This document shows, in pieces, positions 5,828 through 11,719 of a DNA stretch of 11,719 nucleotides (the first letter of the stretch is position 1; every line of letters starts with the position of its first letter). The stretch is taken from assembly GCA_025450495.1 (NCBI GenBank), contig JANWHI010000138.1, positions 1 to 11,719 on the forward strand, given 5' to 3'. Under the pieces are notes generated by a model that was given only the letters and a program-made list of their open reading frames with translations, had not been told where the DNA came from and made no database searches. The stretch comes from Candidatus Dormiibacter sp. (GTDB taxonomy: Bacteria; Chloroflexota; Dormibacteria; UBA8260). Made by a program: the position numbers and the translations under genes.

Positions 5828-6982
5828 CTACCCGAGAGGTCGGACCTCTGTCGAGGACTTGGTTGAGGTACCGTCGGCGTGAACCACGATGGGTGTGGTG
5901 AATGCCTCGCGGGATTGCCTGCCGGCGATGGTGCGGTACTCCCAGGGTTCGAGGAGCACATCATCGCTGCCCGGACGCGTCACCACCGTCGATGATGCCA
6001 GTGTGGCGCTCCAGACGATTCGTCCAGTCCGCCAGTCAACCAACCGGTACACAAAGCGTGTGTCCGTGCTGTCGACGTATCCCTGGGTCACCACCAGGTT
6101 GTCGTCGCCGGTGAAGGTCAGCACAATTCCTGGCACGGTGCCCAGCCTCGCACCGTCGTTGACGTCACAGACTTGCCAGTCATTGCTCACCGTCGTCCCC
6201 ATCGGGTTGGACGCAACCAGGCTGGCGTCAGCAGACGCGACGATGCCGGCCAGCGGGAGCGCCAGTGACGGGCATCCTGAAGAGCTGACGACGCGTCCCG
6301 CGCTCAGGCGCAGGGCATGAACCTGGGAGGTCTCACCGACGAAGGTCTCTCCGACAATCGCTCGGTCAGTGACTGCGTTGCAGGCGAGCACAGCGGGGCC
6401 ACCGTGCTCACCGAAGGTCCCGAACGACTCCACGCGCCGGCTGGTGCCGGCGGCTGGGTCATCGACGTACAGCGCACCCTGCGCGCCATGGCCGATGAGC
6501 TCGTTGGTCGGGGCGGGCGGGGTCGCGGGCGTCATTGACGGCACGTACACAGTACCGGTGTCGGTGAGGAACACGCACAGGTGTCGCGAATCTCCGGCCC
6601 AGCTCACATTTCCAATGATCGGCCCGACGACGCGGCCTCCAGAGGTGGGCTTGGCGTGCAGCAACACCAGGGCGGTGCCATCGGGTGACTGGTCAGTCCC
6701 AAAGGGCTCGGACGCGGTGACATGCATCGACCCCGTCGCGCGTCCGGTCCAGTCGTATGCCACCAGCAGGTGATCGTCTTTGGCGTCGATGAACCAGACG
6801 ACCGGCCGCGACGACGAGGCGATCGATGAATCCACGGCGACGACCACCTGGTCGTTCAGCGGCGCTGAACCCGACAGCGGATTCGCAGCCTGGGATCCGG
6901 CACCGGTTCCGCCGCAGCCGGCCAGGATCAGCACGATCGCCGTCGTTGGGAGCCGTCGCCCGTGCCGCCGATGACACCGCAT
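5828..6982 (-). CDS. Lipoprotein with probable beta-propeller fold, function unknown
   Basis: 384 residues from the ATG at 6982. The N-terminus is a lipoprotein signal: basic MRCHRRHGRR, a hydrophobic core TTAIVLIL, and the lipobox LAGC with the lipidated Cys23, followed by a Gly/Ser-rich linker. The mature part shows repeated propeller-like blades, each with a D/G turn and a hydrophobic strand: QSPDGTALVLL (98-108), SWAGDSRHLCVF (127-138), ASADASLVAS (249-258), FTGDDNLVVTQ (290-300), and VDWRTGRIVWSA (315-326). No enzyme motif is seen. It is likely anchored outside the membrane and might bind a ligand or partner protein. The frame is open upstream to a GTG at 7084, but that would put 57 residues before the lipidated Cys, so the shorter start is preferred although it lacks a good Shine-Dalgarno site. 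The 128 bp upstream (6983-7110) hold nothing recognisable. Confidence 0.75.
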   Translation of the reverse strand: MRCHRRHGRRLPTTAIVLILAGCGGTGAGSQAANPLSGSAPLNDQVVVAVDSSIASSSRPVVWFIDAKDDHLLVAYDWTGRATGSMHVTASEPFGTDQSPDGTALVLLHAKPTSGGRVVGPIIGNVSWAGDSRHLCVFLTDTGTVYVPSMTPATPPAPTNELIGHGAQGALYVDDPAAGTSRRVESFGTFGEHGGPAVLACNAVTDRAIVGETFVGETSQVHALRLSAGRVVSSSGCPSLALPLAGIVASADASLVASNPMGTTVSNDWQVCDVNDGARLGTVPGIVLTFTGDDNLVVTQGYVDSTDTRFVYRLVDWRTGRIVWSATLASSTVVTRPGSDDVLLEPWEYRTIAGRQSREAFTTPIVVHADGTSTKSSTEVRPLG

Positions 6983-7110
6983 GTCGCGGGTCAGGTCCCA
7001 CCGGTTGGTGGGCTCGGCATCATCAGCATCCCTGCGCAGCCTCCATGCAAGAGTAGACACGCGGCGCCACGGATTGACTGACACCGACGCGGATGATCAC
7101 GACTCGCCGG

Positions 7111-8199
7111 TCAATCAGGGGCGGCGAAGCTGGCCCGCACCTCGGTGCCCTCGCCGACCACGCTGCGCACCTCGAGGTGTCCGCCCTCGAGCTCGGCGCG
7201 CTGGCGCATGGTGATCAGCCCGAGCCCGGTGCCGCGCCCCAGCCGCGCCTCGGTGGCGGCCACGTCGAAGCCCTCGCCGTCGTCGCGCACCACCAGCGAA
7301 ACCCGGTTCGGCTGGAACAGCAGCACCACCTCGATGCTGCCGGCGCTGCCCTGGGCCACGCTGTTGGTCACCGCCTCCTGGACGATCCGGAAGAGCGCCA
7401 GCTCGACACCGGGGCGCAGCCGGCGCGCCTTGCCAAGCACCACAACGTCGTGGCGAACACGGTCGATGTCGGCGATCAACCGGCGCACCGTGGCAACCAG
7501 CCCGGCCTCGCGCAGCTCGCTGGGGTGGATGCCGAACACCAGGCGGTTCAGCTCACGAAGCGCAGCGTCGGCGGAGCGCCGGCAGTGGGCTGCACCGTCG
7601 GCTGCGGCGGCCGGGTCGCTGCCCACCGCCCGGCCCAGCAACTCGGTGTGCAGGGCTGCGTCAGCGAGCGTCTGCATCGGCCCCTCGAGGATGTGCTGCG
7701 CGGTGCTCTCATGGTCGAGATCGATGAGGTGGAAGAGCTGCCGCACCGCCTGGTTCTGGGCGGCGCCGGCGCCGTCGATCGACACCTCGTGGAGGTGGTC
7801 GACCTTGGCGAGCGACTTGCTGAGCTCGCGCAGGGTGCTGCGCTGCTCGCGCAGGCTGTCGATGCGCTGGCGCAGGCAGGAGGCGCGCTCGTCGAGGCGG
7901 GCCAGCTCAGTGCGCAGCTCGAGGGCCTCGTCGAGGCGCTGGCGGACATCCGTGCCGCGGCTGCGGCTGAGGCGCTCGATGAGGGCGCGGCGCGAGGCCT
8001 CGTACGGACGCAGCTTGGTGCGCACATCCTCCTTCTCGGCTGAGGTCCCGGCGTGTGCCGCCTCGAGCAGCTCGATGACGTCATCGACGTCGGTGGTGCG
8101 ACCGTCGACGCCATAGCGAAGCCCCACCAGCGGCGACCGTGCGACGCGCACGTCAAGGGTGAACGGCGGTGCCGAGATATCTGTGCTCACCAACTCCAT
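7111..8199 (-). CDS. DegS/NarL-type sensor histidine kinase homologue lacking the canonical phospho-His
   Basis: 362 residues. Residues about 55-135 are a Leu/Arg/Glu-rich coiled coil. Residues about 160-225 are a HisKA_3-like dimerisation region with AQHILEGPMQTL and a second helix AALRELNRLVFGIHPSELREAGL. Residues about 262-358 are a HATPase_c domain with the N box RIVQEAVTNS (Asn279), the G1 box DDGEGF and the G2 box GRGTGLGLITMRQRAELEGG. In DegS the phosphoacceptor lies in REIHDGPAQ. Here the aligned segment is QHILEGPMQ, which puts Leu171 where His is expected and leaves a His two residues earlier (169). The N box also lacks the usual Lys-His. No transmembrane helix or PAS/GAF domain is seen, so it is cytoplasmic, and no response regulator is encoded nearby. 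The ATG at 8199 is the only reasonable start after the GT2 stop, 64 nt away. It may be a degenerate kinase, or use His169. Confidence 0.82.
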   Translation of the reverse strand: MELVSTDISAPPFTLDVRVARSPLVGLRYGVDGRTTDVDDVIELLEAAHAGTSAEKEDVRTKLRPYEASRRALIERLSRSRGTDVRQRLDEALELRTELARLDERASCLRQRIDSLREQRSTLRELSKSLAKVDHLHEVSIDGAGAAQNQAVRQLFHLIDLDHESTAQHILEGPMQTLADAALHTELLGRAVGSDPAAAADGAAHCRRSADAALRELNRLVFGIHPSELREAGLVATVRRLIADIDRVRHDVVVLGKARRLRPGVELALFRIVQEAVTNSVAQGSAGSIEVVLLFQPNRVSLVVRDDGEGFDVAATEARLGRGTGLGLITMRQRAELEGGHLEVRSVVGEGTEVRASFAAPD

Positions 8200-8263
8200 C
8201 CCCGAGCCGATTGGCGCGATAGCCCCCGTCGCAAGTCTAGCCTCCCCGGCGGCCCGGTGGCGG

Positions 8264-8965
8264 TCACTGGCGCCGCAAGCGCAGCCGGACGAGGTCGAGC
8301 AGCACCATCCCCGAGTCGCGCAGGGCGCTGACCCGGGAATCGTCGCGATGGTCCCACTGCACTGGCACCTCGGCGATCTCCCAACCACGGCGCCGCGCTC
8401 TCAGCAGCACCTCGGCATCGAAGCCGAATCCAGTGGTGCGAAGGGGCTCGAAGCAGGCCGCCGCGGCTTCGGCGGTGAACACCTTGAACCCGCACTGGGT
8501 GTCGTGCAGGCCGGGCAGCACGAGCAGCTGCACCATTCGGTTGTAGGCTCGGCCCATCATCTCCCGCCGCCCCGGCTGATGGACGCCGATGGTCGAGCCG
8601 GGCACGGCCCGCGACGCGATCGCCACCGTGCAGTTGCCGCGCAGCCGCTGGCGGAGCCGGGGCAGCTCCTCGATCGGGGTGCTGAGGTCGGCGTCGCTGA
8701 AGGCGCGCTGCTCACCGCGGGCGCGGAGCATCCCGGCGCGCACCGCAGCCCCCTTGCCCTGGTTGCGCGGCAGGGCGGCGACCGAAAGCTGCGGCCAGTG
8801 CTCGACGACGGACTCGACGAACGCCACCGTGCCGTCGCGGCTGCCGTCGTCGGCGACGATCACCTCGTACTCCTCTGCGGCCGCGTCGAAGTAATCGCGC
8901 ACGATCCCCAGCGTGGCGGGGAGGCGGTCGCGCTCGTTGTACGCGGGGATCACGAAGCTGATCAC
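8264..8965 (-). CDS. GT2 glycosyltransferase, dolichyl-phosphate glucose/mannose synthase-like (ALG5/DPM1 type)
   Basis: 233 residues from a GTG whose GTGA overlaps the stop of the WecG gene by 4 nt; GAGGTG five nt upstream is a fair ribosome-binding site. It is a complete GT-A domain: ISFVIPAYNERDRL at the start, VIVADDGSRDGT (Asp39-Asp40) for nucleotide binding, the metal-binding FSDADLSTP (Asp91, Asp93), and GRREMMGRAYNRMVQ followed by HDTQCGFKVF (154-163). The DTQCGFK motif is typical of polyprenyl/dolichyl-phosphate glycosyltransferases, which move a sugar from a nucleotide donor to a polyprenyl phosphate at the cytoplasmic face of the membrane. No C-terminal GtrA-like or transmembrane segment is present, so it would bind the membrane peripherally. 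Genetic overlap with the WecG gene suggests they act in the same surface-glycan pathway. Sugar identity is unknown. Confidence 0.9.
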   Translation of the reverse strand: MISFVIPAYNERDRLPATLGIVRDYFDAAAEEYEVIVADDGSRDGTVAFVESVVEHWPQLSVAALPRNQGKGAAVRAGMLRARGEQRAFSDADLSTPIEELPRLRQRLRGNCTVAIASRAVPGSTIGVHQPGRREMMGRAYNRMVQLLVLPGLHDTQCGFKVFTAEAAAACFEPLRTTGFGFDAEVLLRARRRGWEIAEVPVQWDHRDDSRVSALRDSGMVLLDLVRLRLRRQ

Positions 8966-9690
8966 CGCACCACCTCGCGGCGTTCGAGCCACCAGAACTG
9001 CGGCCGTACCAGCTGGCGACGCCAACGCCGCGGCTCGAGCGCCAGTCGCCACAACCATTCGAACCCGGCGGAGCGGATCACACTCGGGGCACGCCGCGCC
9101 GTGCCGGCGAGGTAGTCGAGCGTGCCCCCCACCCCGATGCCGGCGGCGGCCCCGATGGTGCGCAGATGGTCGCGCAGGAAGCGCTCCTGGCGGCCGGCGC
9201 CGTAGGCCACGCAGAGAAGTTGCGGGCTCTGCGCCGCCACCCTCGCGGCGGTCGCTGCATCGGGATCACCGCCGTCGGCGACGACGTCGAGTCCGGGGTG
9301 GCGAATGCGCAGCTGCTGGGCCGCGCGCGCCGCGACGTCGCCCCATCCGCCGACCAGCGCGATCCGCTCGCCGTGCTCCAGCGCATGCGGTGTGTACGCG
9401 TCGACCAGGTCCACGCCACCCACTCGCACCGCATGCGCAAACCCGCGACGGTGCAGCGCCCTCACCAGGCCGACGCCGTCCGGTACGACCAGCGCGGCCG
9501 ATTCGAGGATGCGCGCGAAGTCCGGCTCGCGCCGCGCCCGCATCACCATCTCGGGGTTGAGCGTGACCACCACCGCGCCACCGGGCTCGTCGTGGGTATC
9601 GACGAGCTCGCCGAGGCGGCGCACCGCGGCGTCCATGTCGACGATGTCGACAGGGCAGCCGAGCACGCGCGCTCGTATGGGAGGAGGCAT
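8962..9690 (-). CDS. WecG/TagA/CpsF family glycosyltransferase (GT26)
   Basis: 242 residues, a full-length member of the GT26 family, which transfers a hexosaminuronic acid or N-acetylmannosamine to a polyprenyl-diphosphate-linked sugar during enterobacterial common antigen, teichoic acid or capsule synthesis. Family signatures are VTLNPEMVMRA (Thr43, Asn45), VVPDGVGLV (Asp71), RVGGVDLV (89-96), IALVGGWGD, YGAGRQERFL (163-172, where relatives have GxPkQE), GIGVGGTLDYLAGTARRAPS and GFEWLWRLALEPRRWRR near the end, the last being the membrane-associating basic tail. It is a peripheral membrane enzyme at the cytoplasmic face. The ATG at 9690 begins MPPPIRARVLG, in keeping with the family; upstream there is no Shine-Dalgarno site. 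It starts a minus-strand cluster with the GT2 enzyme and the DegS-like protein. The true donor and acceptor are unknown. Confidence 0.92.
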   Translation of the reverse strand: MPPPIRARVLGCPVDIVDMDAAVRRLGELVDTHDEPGGAVVVTLNPEMVMRARREPDFARILESAALVVPDGVGLVRALHRRGFAHAVRVGGVDLVDAYTPHALEHGERIALVGGWGDVAARAAQQLRIRHPGLDVVADGGDPDAATAARVAAQSPQLLCVAYGAGRQERFLRDHLRTIGAAAGIGVGGTLDYLAGTARRAPSVIRSAGFEWLWRLALEPRRWRRQLVRPQFWWLERREVVR

Positions 9691-9725
9691 TGCCGCGAAA
9701 GCCTACAGGACAGTCGGAGGTAGGG

Positions 9726-9731
9726 CACAAT
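9726..9731 (+). promoter_or_regulatory. -10-like hexamer CACAAT, leaderless spacing, for the alpha/beta hydrolase
   Basis: CACAAT matches TATAAT at four of six positions and is followed by exactly 6 nt and then GTG at 9738, the same spacing as at 4193 and 4875. The nearest GGAGG is too far (about 17 nt) to serve that start. Confidence 0.35.
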
Positions 9732-9737
9732 CGCCCG

Positions 9738-10259
9738 GTGCCTCTACCCCTGCTGCTCGCCCATGGCGCCTCGGGCACCGCCGAATCGATGCGCCCGCAC
9801 GTCGACGGCCTGCGCCGCCGTGGCATCGACGCCACCGCGATCGATCTGCCGAAAGGCCGTGCCGAACGCGCCCTGCCCGTCTACAAGGAGCGGCTGGCCG
9901 AGGTCGGCGGCCCCACGGTCATCGGCGGCCATTCGTTCGGCGGCCGGGTCGCCAGCATGCTGGCCGCGTCCCAGGACAGCAGCGACGTCGCCGGGCTGGT
10001 CCTGCTCAGCTACCCCCTGCACCGGCCCGGCCACCCCGACGACCAGCGCACCGAGCACTGGCCCGACATCCACTGCCCTGTCCTGTTCCTCACCGGCGAC
10101 CGCGACCCCTTTGCCGGCGTCGAGCTGATGCGGGCTGCGATCGCCACCATCGACAACGCCGAGATGGTCGTGTACCGCCACTCCGGTCACGGGCTCGGCG
10201 GCTCGCTCGAGGACGCGCTCGACCAGGTGGCCGCCTTTGTGGTCCGCATCAGCCCGTAG
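9738..10259 (+). CDS. Alpha/beta hydrolase of the KANL3/Tex30 type (COG3571-like)
   Basis: 173 residues from GTG 9738. It is a short alpha/beta-hydrolase core without a lid. The N-terminal strand leads to LLLAHGASGTAES (an oxyanion-type HGxSG loop). The nucleophile elbow is GGHSFGGRVASMLA (Ser66). The strand VAGLVLLSYPLHRPG carries the family hallmark YPLHxPG. LFLTGDRDPF gives the acid (Asp123), and HSGHGLGG gives His151. These features match bacterial homologues of human TEX30/KANL3, whose substrates are unknown. It is cytoplasmic. A TTG at 9690 is in frame and would add 16 residues, but the protein begins naturally at VPLPLLLAHG. It is divergent from the WecG gene (47 nt between starts) and faces rpsI across the tandem repeat. 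A perfect 12-bp palindrome (GGCCTGCAGGCC) covers its stop codon at 10259-10270. Confidence 0.88.
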   Translation: MPLPLLLAHGASGTAESMRPHVDGLRRRGIDATAIDLPKGRAERALPVYKERLAEVGGPTVIGGHSFGGRVASMLAASQDSSDVAGLVLLSYPLHRPGHPDDQRTEHWPDIHCPVLFLTGDRDPFAGVELMRAAIATIDNAEMVVYRHSGHGLGGSLEDALDQVAAFVVRISP

Positions 10260-10274
10260 GCCTGCAGGCCCGTC

Positions 10275-10430
10275 AGCGCAGGCGGCTTCATGGCGCCGGA
10301 GCTGACACCTTTATGGGGGGTGCGCGAGGGGGGAGCCTGCTCCCCCTTCGTACTAAGCGCAGGCGGCTTCATGGCGCCGGAGCTGACACCTTTATGGGGG
10401 GTGCGCGAGGGGGAGCTTGCTCCCCCTTCG
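10275..10430. repeat. Two tandem copies of a 76-bp hairpin-bearing repeat
   Basis: Unit 1 is 10275-10350 (76 bp) and unit 2 is 10356-10430 (75 bp), separated by TACTA. They differ at only two places: one G fewer in a G run of unit 2, and a C-to-T change. Each unit holds AGCGCAGGCGGCTTCATGG, then GGCGCC, then a strong inverted repeat GGGGGAG/CTCCCCC with a 4-nt loop (CCTG in unit 1 at 10336-10339, CTTG in unit 2 at 10416-10419). The C-to-T change falls in the loop, so both stems are intact. The array fills the space between the convergent hydrolase and rpsI genes. No protein is credible in it. It may be a small dispersed repeat (REP/MITE-like) or a local duplication. Confidence 0.93.
10409..10426 (-). 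terminator. Hairpin just after rpsI, candidate transcription terminator
   Basis: GGGGGAG (10409-10415) pairs perfectly with CTCCCCC (10420-10426) around a 4-nt loop, ending five nt from the rpsI stop. An identical stem lies at 10329-10346 in the other repeat unit. Neither strand has a T-run after the stem, so it is not a textbook intrinsic terminator. It could end transcription from either side or protect 3' ends. Confidence 0.4.
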
Positions 10431-10832
10431 CTATCTCTTGGTGTACTGCGGCGCCTTGCGGGCGCGCTTGAGGCCGTACTTCTTGCGTTCCTTCTCGCGC
10501 GGGTCGCGAGTCAGCAGGCCCGCCTTCTTGAGCATCGGACGAAGCTCCTCGTCGGCGACGACCAGCGCTCGGGCGATGCCGTGGCAGATCGCCCCGGCCT
10601 GGCCGGAGACACCGCCACCCTCGACCTTGATCGACGCCACGAAGCGCCCCAGGTTGTCGGTGATGCGCAACGGCTGGGTGACCACGGTCTCGAGATCGCG
10701 GCGACCGAAGTACTCGCTGGGAGAACGGCCGTTGATGATCAGGATGCCGTCGCCGGGCACCAGGCGGACGCGCGCGACCGAGGTCTTGCGGCGACCGGTG
10801 GCGTAGAAGTAGTGCTCGCTAGCTGCTGGCAA
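10431..10832 (-). CDS. rpsI: 30S ribosomal protein S9
   Basis: 133 residues with the full S9 sequence: [18 protein letters not shown] near the start, [37 protein letters not shown], and the basic tail ending [11 protein letters not shown] that reaches the P-site tRNA. Most S9 tails end in Ser-Lys-Arg; Thr-Lys-Arg here is a mild variant. No ATG fits. The TTG at 10832 is chosen because GGAGAG lies 7 nt upstream and the resulting protein begins [13 protein letters not shown], right for the family. This start lies inside rplM and overlaps its end by 14 nt, so translation is probably coupled. The tandem hairpin repeat begins immediately after the stop. Confidence 0.96.
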   Translation of the reverse strand: MPAASEHYFYATGRRKTSVARVRLVPGDGILIINGRSPSEYFGRRDLETVVTQPLRITDNLGRFVASIKVEGGGVSGQAGAICHGIARALVVADEELRPMLKKAGLLTRDPREKERKKYGLKRARKAPQYTKR

Positions 10833-11295
10833 CCTTGATCTCTCCGAGTTCGCCGAAGCTGATCGGCTGGGGCTTCTGGGCGGCGTGGTGGTGCTCGGGT
10901 CCCGCATAGACACGCAGGCGCTTGAGCATGTCGGCGCCGAGGGTGTTGTGCTGGAGCATGCCGCGCACCGCGTGGGTGATCGGGTACGTGGGGTCACGCA
11001 CCATCTGCTCCTCGTAGGTGCGTTCGTGGCGCCCGCTGGGATAGCCGGAATACCTGTCGTAGACCTTGAGCGTGCGCTTGCGCCCGGTGACCACGATGTC
11101 GCGCGCGTTGATGACCACGATGTGCTCGCCGGTGTTGAGGTGCGGGGTGAACTGGGGGCGGTGCTTGCCGCGCAGGATGCGCGCGATGTTGACCGCCAGC
11201 CGTCCCAGCGTCTGGCCGCGCGCGTCGACCAGGTACCACGTGTCGGTGAGCGTTCCCGGCTTGGCGGTGTACGTCGGCTGGCTGGTCTGGCTCAT
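10819..11295 (-). CDS. rplM: 50S ribosomal protein L13
   Basis: 158 residues. L13 segments are [104 protein letters not shown], and a short C-terminal extension ([13 protein letters not shown]). L13 is an early-assembly protein binding 23S rRNA. The ATG at 11295 is preceded by GGAG 8-9 nt upstream and overlaps the truA stop as ATGA, so truA-rplM-rpsI form one coupled operon, the usual order in Gram-positive lineages. Confidence 0.97.
   Translation of the reverse strand: MSQTSQPTYTAKPGTLTDTWYLVDARGQTLGRLAVNIARILRGKHRPQFTPHLNTGEHIVVINARDIVVTGRKRTLKVYDRYSGYPSGRHERTYEEQMVRDPTYPITHAVRGMLQHNTLGADMLKRLRVYAGPEHHHAAQKPQPISFGELGEIKVASS
10840..10845 (-). promoter_or_regulatory. Shine-Dalgarno GGAGAG for rpsI
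   Basis: Read on the minus strand, GGAGAG sits inside the rplM coding region, 7 nt before the TTG at 10832. It is the main evidence for the unusual rpsI start. Confidence 0.7.
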
Positions 11296-11719
11296 GCGCT
11301 TGTCTCCGCGACTGATGCCGCCGGGTACGTGACGGTCCACTGGTGCAGGCCGCGTGCCGGGGCGGCGGTGACGGTCCGTCCACCTTCTGGGTCGGCGAGC
11401 AGGCCGGCGAGGTCGTCGACGCTCATCCGCCCGCGGCCCACGGCCACGAGCGCACCGGCGATGCCGCGCATCATGCCGTAGAGGAAGGCGTCGGCGCTCA
11501 CCTCGATGCCGAGCACCGGCGTCTGCTCGTCGTCGAGGTTGGTGGTGCGGTACAGGCAGATTCGTTCGATGGTGCGCACGGTGCCGCCGCCCGGTCGCGG
11601 CGACCGGCCGAAGCCACCGAAATCGTGGGTGCCGCGCAGCAGCTGGGCGGCGCGGCGCATCGCCTCGATGTCGAGGTCGCCGCTGACCTGCCAGGTGTAG
11701 CGGCGCATCAATGGGCTGC
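11292..11719 (-). CDS. truA: tRNA pseudouridine synthase A (partial, N-terminus outside window)
   Basis: The C-terminal part of TruA, which makes pseudouridine at positions 38-40 of the tRNA anticodon stem. The frame is open to the right edge (SPLMRRYTWQV is visible), so the catalytic Asp region lies outside. Recognisable family segments are LLRGTHDFGGFGRSPRPGGGTVRTIERICL, ADAFLYGMMRGIAGALVAVGRGRM (the FLYHMVRNIVG-type helix) and LLADPEGGRTVTAAPARGLHQWTVTYP. The stop overlaps the rplM start (ATGA). The Met at 11708 is internal to the domain and not a genuine start. Confidence 0.94.
   Translation of the reverse strand, partial: SPLMRRYTWQVSGDLDIEAMRRAAQLLRGTHDFGGFGRSPRPGGGTVRTIERICLYRTTNLDDEQTPVLGIEVSADAFLYGMMRGIAGALVAVGRGRMSVDDLAGLLADPEGGRTVTAAPARGLHQWTVTYPAASVAETSA

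Noticed and set aside
7093..8116. Two long plus-strand frames opposite the DegS-like kinase
   Set aside because: No recognisable motif and biased composition; the minus strand has the HATPase boxes.
9690..9737. TTG start for the hydrolase at 9690, preceded by GAGGAGG
   Set aside because: The spacing to the TTG is only 2 nt, and the purine run is the complement of the Pro codons that open the WecG gene. The family N-terminus fits the GTG at 9738.
10275..10430. CRISPR array
   Set aside because: Only two units directly next to each other with a 5-nt gap, no spacer-sized unique sequence, and no cas genes nearby.
9305..10471. 388-codon plus-strand frame crossing the WecG gene, hydrolase and repeat
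   Set aside because: It is out of frame with the hydrolase, antisense to WecG, and Pro/Arg-rich. It is only open because of GC content.
10290..10838. Plus-strand frame encoding a duplicated peptide beginning MAPELTPLWGVREG
   Set aside because: The peptide repetition is just the DNA tandem repeat read through, and the remainder is antisense to rpsI.
1..11719. Mobile element, phage or defence island
   Set aside because: No transposase, integrase, terminal inverted repeats or phage genes are seen. The partial PD-(D/E)XK-like gene alone does not make a defence locus.

Overview
This is a GC-rich window with a tightly packed gene set in which many genes begin with GTG or TTG. Three things suggest a Terrabacteria lineage (Actinomycetota, or a relative such as Dormibacterota or Chloroflexota): the truA-rplM-rpsI ribosomal order, a thiol oxidoreductase of the Rv2466c (mycothiol-dependent nitroreductase) type, and a DegS-like kinase. 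The exact phylum cannot be fixed from the sequence alone. No phage, insertion sequence, CRISPR array, tRNA or rRNA is visible. Apart from an accessory-looking sigma-factor locus, the window reads as chromosomal core and near-core DNA.

Layout. 1-683 (minus): a YjbQ-family gene followed by the start of a PD-(D/E)XK-like protein that runs off the left edge. 684-790: a divergent intergenic region with a candidate ECF-type promoter. 791-2698 (plus): a 59-residue membrane protein, an ECF sigma factor, and an overlapping single-pass membrane protein with a Cys-rich exterior, the likely sigma regulator. 2706-4153 (minus): a DUF192 protein and a zinc alcohol dehydrogenase of the YahK/CAD type. 4205-5819 (plus): a DsbA-fold oxidoreductase with a monothiol CPWA site, then a CzcD-type cation diffusion facilitator. 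5828-6982 (minus): a lipoprotein with a probable beta-propeller. 7111-9690 (minus): a WecG/TagA/CpsF glycosyltransferase, an ALG5/DPM1-like GT2 glycosyltransferase overlapping it by 4 bases, and a DegS-like sensor kinase. 9738-10259 (plus): a KANL3/Tex30-type alpha/beta hydrolase. 10275-10430: two near-identical tandem copies of a 76-bp unit containing a strong hairpin. 10431-11719 (minus): truA (partial), rplM and rpsI, joined by overlapping stop and start codons.

How the parts work together. The sigma factor and membrane protein form a translationally coupled pair that probably senses an envelope signal. The WecG and GT2 enzymes probably build a lipid-linked surface glycan. The thiol oxidoreductase and metal exporter sit side by side and could both serve thiol or metal stress, though each has its own promoter-like box. 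truA-rplM-rpsI is a standard translation cluster.

Most notable observations: the DegS-like kinase has Leu where the phosphoacceptor His is expected. Three plus-strand genes have a -10-like hexamer exactly 6 nt before the start codon, as expected for leaderless transcripts. The sigma-partner protein has ten Cys residues on its predicted outer side and no zinc anti-sigma motif. A tandem hairpin-bearing repeat lies just after rpsI. No intergenic stretch exceeds 300 bases; the longest are 10260-10430 (filled by the repeat), 6983-7110 (nothing recognised) and 684-790 (candidate promoter).
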